A DNA stretch of 64,000 nucleotides, from assembly GCA_007922305.1 (NCBI GenBank), contig ML677465.1, forward strand, positions 15,235 to 79,234. Direction: 5' to 3'. This stretch comes from Dermatemys mawii. Its lineage: Eukaryota > Chordata > Testudines > Dermatemydidae. Shown here piece after piece: positions 36,329 to 48,900 of this stretch (the first letter of the stretch is position 1; each line of letters starts with the position of its first letter). A program made the position numbers and the translations under genes. The notes below the pieces were generated by a model. It was not told the origin of the DNA, made no database searches, and saw only the letters and a list, made by a program, of their open reading frames with translations.

Positions 36329-36951
36329 CTAAATGGAGGTTTCATCGCACTTGGCTAGTGGAACCCCCGTCAAGTAGATCCGGGCCTGGTCTTTGTCCAG
36401 CTCATTGATGTAGAGGTGGGGGAAGCCATTGAGGCCGCCATTCTTCTTAGCTGTAGCCAGCGGGTGGCGCTCGTCTTCTGGGGAGCTGGGCGTGTGTGGC
36501 TCATGGCTGCAGCTAGTCGTATTCGACTGCATCAGATCCAGTCCATTTCTTTCACGGCTGAGCAGCTCCCTCTGGAGTCGCTCCCGTCGCCTCCTCTCGT
36601 AGATGAAGAAGCAGCCGGAGCCAGCAGCAAAGCCTAGGAAAAACAAGAGGAGTCCCACCAGGACACTGTAGTTCCGCTCAGTTGTCTTCCAAGCATTAGT
36701 AGAGCTGCTGTCCCTCACCAGGCTGTAGGAGGCCACCATGCCCCCGGCTCCACCTTCCAAGCACTGGCAGGTGTAATCACCTAGGGTCTCCTCTGTCACG
36801 GTGAGCTCCAGCCCATCACTGCGCATGGCATACACAGTGGCATCTTGGGAAGGTCTCTGCCACATGCAGGTTGCCCAGGCTGACGGTGGAGTACAGGGGA
36901 GCACAACCCGGGCACCCAGGGACACTGGCACCTCGACTGTGACAGGCCCAT
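36329..36951 (-). CDS. SEMA4F: SEMA4F terminal exon: Ig domain, TM helix, cytoplasmic tail
   Basis: Read from 36951 (acceptor tctctcccacttgcag) to a TAG at 36331-36329. Counting from the completed Asp, residues 1-80 form an Ig-like domain with Cys20 in VVLPC and Cys62 in GDYTC, plus the Trp of CMW. Residues 95-118 are a hydrophobic membrane helix ([14 protein letters not shown]...). A basic stop-transfer run [10 protein letters not shown] follows, then an 89-residue tail with SSPEDER and a final CDETSI. The length and motifs agree with a SEMA4F tail. The open frame continues upstream of the acceptor into intron sequence, but that part is not coding: the splice acceptor and phase to the 59-nt exon decide the boundary. 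Confidence 0.92.
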
Positions 36952-39900
36952 CTGCAAGTGGGAGAGAAACACTGCATTGGGGCAGGAGCAGAACATGAGA
37001 CAGGGCTCCTGCTGTATGTGCTACCGATTCTCCACGGGCCTGGCAGCAGGAGAGGAGCATCCCCCAGCTCAGTCCCAAGGAAATAACAAGGGGCAGCTGT
37101 ATCCCTTGGAGACAAAAGAAGAGGGTACGAAGCATATGGCACAGAGACACTGGGGAAGTGAACCCATAGCTTGGGTTCCTCTGGAGAAGCACAATTCTAG
37201 GGGCCCCTCTTCGGTGGAGTTTCTTCCTTCTTCCCCTCTTCAGAATAAGCCTCCCCACATCCTCTTAGTCTTCCACAGGACCCCCCCGCTATTGCACTGA
37301 AAGAAGCATCCTCCCAAACCCAAGTCTCTCTATGCCCCCACCTCAGTCAGAGCCAGTCTGGTCTCCATGCCCCTTTCTCCCTACCGCCAGCATCTGCTGC
37401 ACTGCCACACAACCTGCCTCGCTGACCCAGGCTGGGGGAAGGCGCATGACCCCCAAACCAGTGGGGAGGTGGTCAATCAGGGCTCAGTACAGGCTGGCAT
37501 CCTGACATGGCCCTTCTTCCCAACTGCCACTGGTCCTGCACCCTCCAGAGCAGAGCCCCCCCATGCACAACCCCTTCCCCCAGTTAGTCTGAGCACAGCC
37601 AGATGGGGCTAAGATACGTGCTTCCCCCTTCAAATACGGGAACACTGATCTCTAAGCCACAGCCACGCTGCTCAGGAACCCCTTAGAGCCATCCCCACCC
37701 AGGCCCGAATTCCCAAACTTCTCACGTCCAGCACTGAGCTGCCCTCAGGCCACATACCTTCTGTTCCCTCGGGACACAGCGTTAAGATGCTTAGAGATGT
37801 GAGGTCCTGGAGTAACCTGAGATGAGGCAGAAAAGCAGAGATCATGATGAAGTCAAGTGGCTGCAACAGCCTCATCGGGAAATGACCCACCCAGCCCAGG
37901 TTCCCATGTGTAGGGGAGGCAAGCCCAGCTCTGCAGCAGGTGAGGAAGGGGGGAAGAACATTGGGAGGGGGGATCCTAGGCTAGGGGATAAGCCTCCATT
38001 TCTGAGCTGCAAACAGTTACACAGGGGGGTCTTAGAGAGGGGCCCAAATGGCAGGAAATCCAGGGACAGAAATTAAAACATCCAGTAGCTGCAGTGGACA
38101 GAGTTTACCTGGCTACCAGAGGATCAGAACTCAACCCCTGCCAGGGGACTGTCCCTCTCTGGACTGAGGTCAGTTACTAGGACTGAGAAATGCTGTTTTC
38201 TAGAGGTTTGCCTGCCCTATCTACCTCACTACCACCAGAGAACTGCCCTGCACACACAATGGTACCAACAAGATGGCCAGGGGTGTGTCTATTGGGAAAG
38301 GGGGAGTGAGAGGAAAGTAATTGGGGATGCCAGGAATGGGGATGTTGGCTGGTTACAAAGGAGTGGGAGCAGGCTCAGGAGAGAATCATTCCCAGCAGAG
38401 GCTTGCAGCACGTTGTGCGAGGTATAAGGATCACTTTACAGACTGACTGTCCTGTAATACAGAGAGCTTACAGCACTGGGCCTGGTGCAAGACATGTGGT
38501 TCACAGCTGGTTCAGGCCTAAGTCAGGCCACATATTACAGCACATGCCTGTAAGTTCACTATCTGGTAGATGAACTTGGCGACGGTGCTGCTAGCATTGC
38601 TAAAACACACACAATAATTATGTAAACACATGCCAAAAGGCTAGCACAATTACACCCCAACCTACCACAAGAGAGGAGGGTTTGACAGAAGTGATGAATA
38701 GGGATGTTTTGTTTGAAACATCAGAAGCAAGATACAAGGGGAGGTAACAAAAGATGACAAGAAACGTGTAAGTTGTTTGTCTCAGTCTATAAACGGTGGG
38801 ATCTCCCCCCATACCCTTTGTGTGGCTGAGGGGACAGCAGAAACTCCCGCTGCTGACTGAGCCGTCCTTGCCATAGGTCACTCCTGTGTTAGGTAGGTTG
38901 CCAGATGTCTCGTTTTGATTGGAAAGTCCAGTCAAACAGGGGACCAGGCAGTGTCAGGTCAGATGTCCCGAATGGACACCAAAAGTCCGGTTACTGTGGG
39001 TGGGGGAGGACAGGCAGGGGAGGTGTTGGATCAATCCACGCCACCCTGCTCAGCAAGGGCCACCTCCTACCTGCATCATGTGAGCCGGCAGCAAGCTCCA
39101 TGTCAGCCTACAGCTCCAGTCCCAACCCTGGAGCAGTGGGAGCCCAGCTGCGGGGGAGGTGAGAGAGGTGGAGAGGATCAAGCCACAGGGAAGGGGGAGA
39201 GCAGCAAGCAAGAGGAGAAGAGGCGGGACAGGGACATGGCCTCAAGGGAGGAGGCAGGAAAGGGCCTCAGGGTAAGAGGCAGGGCGGGGGGTGGGAGGGT
39301 GTCCGGCTTTCAAAAATTAGAAAGTTGGCAACCCTCATGTTAGTGCACCTGTAACCATGGAGCCAGGGCACTTGGACTGGGTCTTGAGGGCAGTAAAACC
39401 TGGCCAAGTGCCTTCACCACTGAAACACCACTTCACCACTGAAGCCTGTGATCTTTCTTCTGCAGAACACTGAGGTCTGCTTAATGACCATGCTGCACTG
39501 TCTGCTAGTGCATCTGACATTCGGAGCACCAGGAGCAGCAGCATGGCCAGCTAGGTACCCCTCATCTCTCAGTCCATGAGGCGCCTGAGAGCTGGGTACA
39601 GACTATCACTCCCACTTTACACTAAGGACAATAGAGCAGGGGTCTCCAAACTTTATGAGACGAGGGCCATATTGGATTTTTGAAGGGGCTTGGTGGGCCG
39701 AAGTGACTTGGAAAAATTTAATATATGCAAATATATGCAAAATTGTTAATACTACTGTGTCAGTGCTGCATTAAATTTTAAATCAGGTACAAAAGTAGCT
39801 GTATAATCAATGAAAGTACAGTGGAGTCATAAAATATTTGTCAATACATTAAAACTCATTTCAAATTTTTCTATTTTATTTTTAAACTCACAAATTTGTA

Positions 39901-42900
39901 ACATACAAATACACATTCAAAAATAAAGAAATATTATTTTAGGATTAGTGAGAAAAATAGTACTGATGTTTTTCTGACAAAATTTCATTTAGCTGTGGTT
40001 CAAAGTTAGTGTTCCCTATCATCAAAATTGATTGCAAATGTTCATCAGACAAGGTTGAGCTGTAGTTGGATTTCACATTTCATCATTGAAAATGTTTTTT
40101 CACACGCACAAGTACTGTACTTTGGTAAGAGAAGCTCCAGGTTCCCATTGTTGGTCGTTCCTCTGGTGGCTGCCACAACCCCCAATTTTCTCCTCCGCTG
40201 CTCTCTCTGGCTTGTGCTCTGTGCCACATCCCCACCAGCCCTCTGCAGCCCATGGCCCTTTGCTGCAGCCCTGGGGCCTTCAGCTTCCCATCGCCTTGGG
40301 CCTGCGGACTGGGCGCCTGGAGCCCAGGCTCAGGGCCCCCTGTGTTGGCGCTGGCGGACCCTCAGTATTATTTCGCAGTCTCCTTCCCCAAGCTCCAGGA
40401 AGGACCGGTGGGCGGGTTGCGCCATCAAATCCTTTCACACCCCTCCCCCCAGCAGGCCAGGCCTGCCAGAGCCTTGGGGCGCAAGCCTTGCCGCGCCAAA
40501 TTCAAAATGGTGGCTTCCCGCGCATCTTTCCCTCCCACTTCCCGGCAGTGACTTCCAAACAGGGAGAGGGTGTCTGTCCCATGGTAACTGCGCTGCACTG
40601 GCTGGGGATGCTAGCAGGGAGCTCACATGCTTCCTGCCGCATAGAGATGACAACAGAGTGGGCTGGGGGTAAGAGGGAGTAAGGAGGACCCTCTAAAAAA
40701 GAGCCACCATGGCTTAAAAAACATGTAAAAGAAGCAGTGAGAGACAAAAGGCATCTTTTAAAAAGTGGAAGTCAAATCCTAGTGAGGTAACTAGAGAGGA
40801 GCATAAACACTGCCAAATTAAGTGTAAAAATGTAATAAGAAAAGCCAAAATGGAGTTTGAAGAACAGCTAGCCAAAAACTCAAAAGGTAATAATAAAATG
40901 TTCTTTAAATACATCAGAAGCAGAAGCCTGCTAAACAACCAGTGGGGCCCCTGGATGATAGAGATACAAAAGGAGCACTTAGAGATGATAAAGTCATTGC
41001 AGAGAAACTAAATGAATTCTTTGCTTCAGTCTTCATGGCTGAGGATGTTAGGGAGATTTCCAAACCTGAGCTGTCTTTTGTAGGTGATAAATCTGAGGAA
41101 TTGTCACAGATTGAAGTGTCACTAGAGGAGCTTTTGGAACAAATTGATAAACTTAACGGTAACAAGTCACCAGGACCAGATGGCATTCACCCAAGAGTTC
41201 TGAAAGAACTCAAATGTGAAATTGCGGAACTATTAACTAGGGTTTGTAACCTGTCCTTTAAGTCGGCTTCTGTACCCAGTGACTGGAAGATAGCTAATGT
41301 AACGCCAATATTTAAAAAGGGCTCTCGAGGTGATCCCGGCAATTACAGACCGGTAAGTCTAACGTCCGTACTGGGCAAATTAGTTGAAACAATAGTAAAG
41401 AATAAAATTGTTAGGCGCATAGAAGAACATAAATTGTTGGACAAAAGTCAACATGGTTTCTGTAAAGGGAAATCATGTCTTACTAATCTATTAGAGTTCT
41501 TTGAAGGCGTCAACAAACATGTGAACAAGGGGGATCCAGTGGACATAATGTACTTAGATTTCCAGAAAACCTTTGACAAGGTACCTCACCAAAGGTTCTT
41601 ACGTAAATTAAGTTGCCATGGGATAAGAGGGAATATCCTTTCATGGATTGAGAATTGGTTAAAAGACAGGGAACAAAGGGTAGGAATAAATGGTAAATAT
41701 TCTGAATGGAGAGGGGTACCTAGTGGTGTTCCCCAAGGGTCAGTCCTAGGACCAATCCTATTCAACTTATTCATCAATGATTTGGAGAAAGGGGTAAACA
41801 GTGAGGTGGCTAAGTTTGCAGATGATACTAAACTGCTCAAAATAGTTAAGACCCAAGTAGACTGTGAAGAACTTCAAAAAGATCTCACAAAACTAAATGA
41901 TTGGGCAACAAATGGCAAATGAAATTTAGTGTGGATAAATGTAAAGTAATGCACATTGGAAAAAATAACCCCATCTATACATACAATATGACGGGGGCTA
42001 ATTTAGCTGCGTCTACTCAGGAAAAAGATCTTGGAGTCATTGTGGATAGTTCTCTGAAGATGTCCATGCAGTGTGCAGCGGCAGTCAAAAAAGCAAACAG
42101 GATGTTAGGAATCATTAAAAAAGGGATAGAGAATAAGACGGAGAATCTCTTATTGTCCTTATTGAAATCCATGGTGCACTGACATGTTGAATACTGTGTA
42201 CAGATGTGGTCTCCCCATCTCAAAAAGGATATACTGGCATTAGAAAAGGTTCAGAGAAGGGCAACTAAAATGATTAGGGGTTTGGAACGGGTCCCATATG
42301 AGCAGAGATTAAAGAGGCTAGGACTTTTTAGCTTGGAAAAGAGGAGACTAAGGGGGATATGATAGAGGTATATAAAATTATGAGTTGTGTGGAGAAAGTG
42401 AATAAGGAAAAGTTATTTACTTGTTCTCATAATAGAAGAACTAGGGGCCAACCAATGAAATTAGCGGGCAACAGGTTTAAAACAAATAAAAGGAAGTTCT
42501 TCTTCACGCAGTGCACAGTCAACCTGTGGAACTCCCTGCCTGAGGAGGCTGTGAAGGCTAGGACTATAACAGGGTTTAAAAGAGAACTAGATAAATTCCT
42601 GGAGGTTAAGTCCATTAATGACTATTAGCCAGAATAGGTAAGGAATGGTGTCCCTGGCCTCTGTTTGTCAGAGGGGGGTGATGGATGGCAGGAGAGAGAT
42701 CACTTGATCCTTACCTGTTAGGTTCACTCACTCCGAGGCACCTGGCATTGGCCACTGTTGGCCGACAGGATACTGGGCTAGATGGACCTTTGGTCTGACC
42801 CAGTACAGCCCTTCTTACATTCTTATGTCTTGCTAGCATTGTTGTGTTTCAATAAATATTATGTGGGTGGGGGATGCCTTCAAAAGACTAACTCGAGGGC

Positions 42901-45900
42901 ATTGTGTGGGACAGGGAAAAATGTGTATGGAAATGCAAAATGCTCAGCTAGGAGGCCAGCACCTGTGTAATAGCTACCGTGGTACCTGGAAATGAAACAG
43001 CAACTAAGGTGTTCCCCACAAGCTCTATGGAAATATTGAGAAGGGGAGGAGCTCACTGGGAACCAATGGAGGGGTGTGTGAAATGGTGAAAATGAAGAGA
43101 AGATGTGTGGATGTGCTCCTCTTCTATGACTCTGGAGGAGCAGAATCAATGGCCTATGGCCAGGGGTGGACAATTGGGTGCACTGTGTATGAGGTGTTTC
43201 GCTGGGAATGTACATATTACTAGGGGGCACAATTACAACAGCCCATAACCAAACTACACCCATCTACAGGCTGCTATCTGGACTTTGGTGCACAAACAGC
43301 TCTGTAAATCTTATTGCTGTCAATGGAACCACGGCATATGACCTGATTCCATGCCAAGTGGTTAAGTTGGTTTGGACAATAATCCATTTCTCTGTGAACA
43401 TTCAGTGGACTTGTGATATGGACAAGAGCATGCAAAACCTGCAGGAGCAGCTTGTTGCAACTGCCAGCAACTGGACACGTTAAGATTTTGACCCCGTCGA
43501 AGGAGGAGAGGCAGTGTTCTGGTGGTGGCTTGGATGCTGGACCATATTGCAATGGTCAAGACTCTCAGTGTTGCTGTGAATCATCATAGCAGCTGGTGTA
43601 TTGTTCACTGTACTTGTGTTACATTGCACATGGAGTTGACCTATAAGCAATTTAGTGAGCCCTCCCCCTGCCACAGTGTACTAGACAACCCGGACCCAAC
43701 CTTCTCGGGCCCACTAGAATGAAAAGTCTGGAACACTAATTGAAATAGGTGTGGTATGCCGATAGGAGAGAAGGTGCAGGGCATTGTATTACACAAGGGG
43801 CAGTGGAACAGATGGAACAAAGAATCAGAGGGGTAGCCATGTTAGTCTGGAATATCAGAAGTGACTAAGAGTCCTGTGGCACCTTAAAGACTAAGTAAAG
43901 TTTTAGAGCATAAGCTTTCGTGGGCTAATACCCACTTTGTCGGATTAGGACCAGTATGTCTACTTTATATGTTCAGCATTTTCTGTGCTAAAAGTATGAC
44001 TTATTCCTTCATACCGCCCTTCCCAAGACCAATGCTGCCTGCTTGCTTCCCAGTGAGTTTCTCTTTCCAAAGATGGAACAAAGACGCATTCCACCTTGAT
44101 GCCTGGCCCCATCAGGAAATGTGTTGCCACATGTCCTAGGCTTTTCCAGGGATACCTGGGCAGGATCATCCCAAAAGAGAAAAAAGGGGTGGAATGTTAG
44201 GATATAGATATACAGGCCTGTCTGTAAAGGCCTAGACTTTAAGAATTTAGGTATATTCTTATTGTAGTAAGATGAGGCCCTGAAACATAAACCTTTGTAT
44301 CAGAGGCCCAGTATGAGGCCTAAGGCCTGAGCTAAAGTAATGGTCAAGTTTTGCTAACATAAAGCAAAGTTAAGCTGTGAGCTAGAGGCAGGCCCTGCTT
44401 ACAGAAGCTGGCAAGGAAAGGGCTGATGTTGCAAAAGGACACAGATCTAAGATGTACCAGAACACTGGTATATTCCATACAGATAACAAGGAACAGGCCG
44501 ACCCCTCCTAAAGACAGGGGCAAAAGGGTAACATGATGGATAGAGTTGTTTTGCTCGAACCAACCTGTACAAGGTGAGAGGCGGCACCTTACTACGTAGA
44601 GGGGATGCACCCTGTTGCGTAGAGGCTGTACCTCAGTACGTCAGGAGTGATGTGTAACTTGTTTGTACCTGTGTATAAAAATAACAGCCCTGGGGCAGTG
44701 TCTTTGTCCAGCCTAGGGGGTAGTGGCGTGTCCTGTCACTAACTGAGCTGTGTCCATTGTCTGGGGAGCACATAGGGACTAGCAGACCTGTTGATCGTTA
44801 ATCCAGCGAAGCTAGAGACTGTGTTTCATTTGACAATAAACCTAGCCCGGGGTGCCTTCGTACCTTACTAGAGTCTGTGGTCTTTGGGGGTTCTCTCGGG
44901 GTCTGCTGTGTCAGTGATCTGCAGAGCTGGGGCAGCACACAGAGGGAACACGCACGCAGCCGACTGATATCATCATCGAACAAGAGCAGAGCACCACACT
45001 GGTAGCTTCTGACAACACTTATCACTACTACTTATCACATAGCTACTTATAGAGGTATAAAAGAAAGAATCTGTGTCAGGGCCGTCTCTCACTGGGACAG
45101 TCGGAGGCTCTGTCCTTAGGCTAAGATCTTTGGCTAAGCAGCAGAGGCAGCAGCCATAAGCTGGGAAGCGAATGGTCACATCCTCACATTCCAAACCAGT
45201 CATTTTGAGAGAAGGCAATCTGGGGCGGTTAGAAAGGTGACCTGATCTATCCCCTCCAGAGAAAGGGAAGAGCCTAGAAGATGTAAAAGGAAATTTATAG
45301 TTTGATAGTTTTCTGCTTGGTAAGAGGTAGCAGTCAGGGGACAAGGAGTGGGGGGGTAGATGGGTTGGGAGTTCTCAGGGGGGCAGTCAGGGGATGGGAA
45401 GTGGGAGGAGGTAGTATAGGGGGTGGGGGTAGGCTATTTGGGGAGGCACAGCCTTCCCTACCCGGCCCTCCACACAATTTTGAAACCTTGCTGTGGCCCT
45501 TGGGCCAAAAAGTTTGCACACGCCTGGTGTAACTCCTATCTCTGCCAGAGGCGCCCTGTGGATGCTCAGGCACCTCACTTTGCCCTACCTATGGTACCTC
45601 TGTAAAAGGAGAACACCACTCCCTCCAAACGATGCAGCCACCTGCTCTGTTTAGCCTGTGACTGCATCGTGGCAGGGACTGCTACTCACTGTGTCCACCC
45701 TGCACTCAGCACAGTGGTGTTCCAGTAGTAGCTGGAGCCTCAAGGGTGTAATACAAGTAATGAAGGCAGCAAAAAAACTGAGATCCACTGGAGAGAGAAA
45801 GACTGCAAGAAAGCATGAATAGCTTCTGGCAGCGAACTTCACTTGGTTCTGTAGAGCTGGGGGGTCCAACATAGGGCCAAGGGGTCACTCGTGGCTCTCA

Positions 45901-48900
45901 TCTGTGGTCCTTGAGAGCCACTGTGTTAAGAAAGTGATACTTTAATTCTGCTGCCAACCCTGGCATTGCAGCATCTCAACTCTATTCTACTGTATCTAGG
46001 TTCTTACACTACACTCAGCATCGTAGGATCTAAACACCTTAAAGGAGTGCATTAGGGAATGTTAGTAACAGCTGTCAAATATATGTACTCTTGGGTGGGT
46101 GGTGGAGTGTTTTATCTTGGGCTAGTGGATGAGAAGCTCGATGCGAGTCAACAGTGTGCCCTTGTTGCCAAGACGGCTAACGGCATATTGGGCTACATTA
46201 GTATGTGGATGATATTGCCCTAGCTGTTCAGCATACAAGCCACCATACCATCAGCTGCACCCTAACCCAAGATTTTAGCACAATGGCTAATTATTTCCAA
46301 TGCTGGAAACTTAGGCCTAATCCAAAAAAACCCATGGTAACCACTTTCCATCTGAACAATAAAATGGCTAATTCCAAACTTGATGTGCAGGTCTGCGGTG
46401 AGAGCCTCAGCCACAAAGCTAATCCAAAGTATCCTGGCGTTACACTGGACCAAAGTCTGACCTTTCGACAACCCCCCCAAGAACACCTGCAATAAGGTCA
46501 GGTCTCATGTCACACTTATCAGAAAACTGGCTGGAACATCATGAGGGTCCAGTCCACGGACCTTGTGAACCGCAACATCTGCCTTGGAATGTTCTGCAGT
46601 GGAATATTGTGCACTATTGTGGTCTCACAGCAGTCACACTAAACTCCTTGACACTCAACTCAGTAATGCCATGCGCATAGTGTCGGGGCTGCTCAAATCT
46701 GCTCCAGTTGACATCGCGCATCCAGCCCCCCGAGATTAGAAGAGCTGCTCAGACACCTCGTGTTCTTAATCACGTCAATGCAAATATGAAACTCCCACTG
46801 CACCATGACCTGCAAAACCCGCCAAAGACAAGATTAAAATCCTGCAACCCACTATGCAACCATATCAAGATCCTTACATCCAATTTTGATGCTGAGGCTC
46901 AATGGAGAGTCACATAGAGCACTTTGACCACTCAAAACAAACAGCTCGTTATTGATCCTGTTGAGGAACCACTGGGTTTTAGTTTACGTTGGAAAGACTG
47001 GTACAGATTCAATCACATCAGGACATCTCAGGGGAGATGTGGACAAACCCTCTTTAAACGGAAAATGAGGCAAACACTTCTATGTGACTGGCCACCAGAC
47101 ACAGATGACAGAGCACATCATATCAGAATGTCCAGTTCATTCCTTTGCCAGGGGCCTGAAGGACAGTCACCAGCTGACTGCTGTGGCAATGTGCTGGCTA
47201 TCAAACTTAGACATAAATGCGTAGTTGTTGCTACCTAGCCAAGCCATACAAAAGAAGTAGTAGGAGTAGGAGTATTGCCAGCAGATCAAGAGAAGTGATT
47301 ATTCCCCTCTACTCGGCACTGGTGAGGCCACATCTGAAGTATTGCATCCAGTTTTGGGCCTCCAGGCTGGGGCACATAACTTATGAGAAGAGGCTGAGGG
47401 AACTGGGCTCATTTAGTCTGCAGAAAAGAAGAGTGGGGGGGAATTTGATAGCAGCCATCACCTACATGAAGGGGGGTTCCAAAGAGGATGGATCTAGGCT
47501 GTTCTCAGTGGTACCAGATGACTGAACAAGGAGTAATGGTCTCAAGTTGCAGTGGGGGAGGTCTAGGTTGGATATTAGGAAAAACTATTTCACTAGGAGG
47601 GTGGTGAAGCATTGGAATGGGTTATCTGGTGGGGCATGGAATCTCCTTCCTTAGAGGTTTTTAAGGATCAGCTTGACAAAGCACTGGCTGGGATGATTTA
47701 GTTGGAGTTGATCCCGCTTTGAGCAGGGGTTGGACTAAAGGACCTCCTGAGGTCTCTTCCAATCCTAATCTTCTATGATTCTATATCAGAGTAGTCAAAA
47801 TCAAAGCAATTCATCTTACAGTTGGAGCAGAAGATGGGAGATTCTGGTTCATCCTGGCAAAAATGACCTGACCTCAGTTATGCAGTTCATCATTACCAGT
47901 GAGCTGACTACAGCAATAGGCTATACCTAGGCATGAAGCCTTTGGCACATAGGAAACACCAGTTGCTACAGAACACTGCAGTGCATCTCCTCAGTAACAG
48001 AGGCTGCTCCAAACCCAGAAGAGCCATCCATTACTCTAGCTTCCCATAGAATACTGCATCAAGTTTAAGGTCTTGGTCCTTCTTTTCAAAGTGCGTAATC
48101 GCCTCAGTATTTAAAAGATCAACTAAAGCATGGGGATGAAGACCATGCTTGACACCTCCACTCCCTTGGCCCAATGAAACGTTCTACAGTGGGGGCAAAG
48201 TATGTCTTTGCAGAAACATTGCTTTCTAGGCATTCAGTCCACAATTGGGGAACGAACTTCCCAGGAACTAAGGACCATTACAAACCTCACCACTTTCTAT
48301 TCCAAGTGAAAGGTGCATTTCAGTGAGATCACTCCTCCAATATGAACACATAGCAACAGGTATATTTTAATATGTAAAAGAGAAGACATACACTAACAAA
48401 ACAAGAAACCCTACTGCATACATTTCTCCCGCTGGGAAAAGGATGAGAGAACAAAGAACGTGGAAGAGTAGTCACATAGTCTCATGTACTACTGGAGATG
48501 AGTACAGTATAGAAATCTATATAGAATAGAATAGAAAGAGCATAGACTCTTAACTGCCCTGGAACAGACAATAGCTTCCATTGTTGTATGCATTGTTGTT
48601 GTTGCTGTGTCAGTCCCAGGATATTTAGAGAGAAAAGGTGAGTAGGGTAGTATCTTTTGTTCTGTTCAGCTTCTGTTGGTGAGTGAGAAAAGCTTTGGAC
48701 CGACTACTCTGTGTGGCTCAAAAGCTTGTCTCTTACCAAGAGAGGTTAGTCCAATAAAATATATTACCTCACCCACCTGGTCTCTGGAACAGACAATGAC
48801 ATTTTCTAATTTGTCTTGTTGCAAACAAATCAACACTGGAGTAACCCCAGTTCTGAAATATTACACAACTATATTGTTCTCTGGGGACTTACTGTGAACT

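Noticed and set aside
36952..37258. N-terminal extension of the SEMA4F terminal frame
   Set aside because: The frame stays open upstream, but a strong splice acceptor at 36952 and phase match to the 59-nt exon show it is intron.
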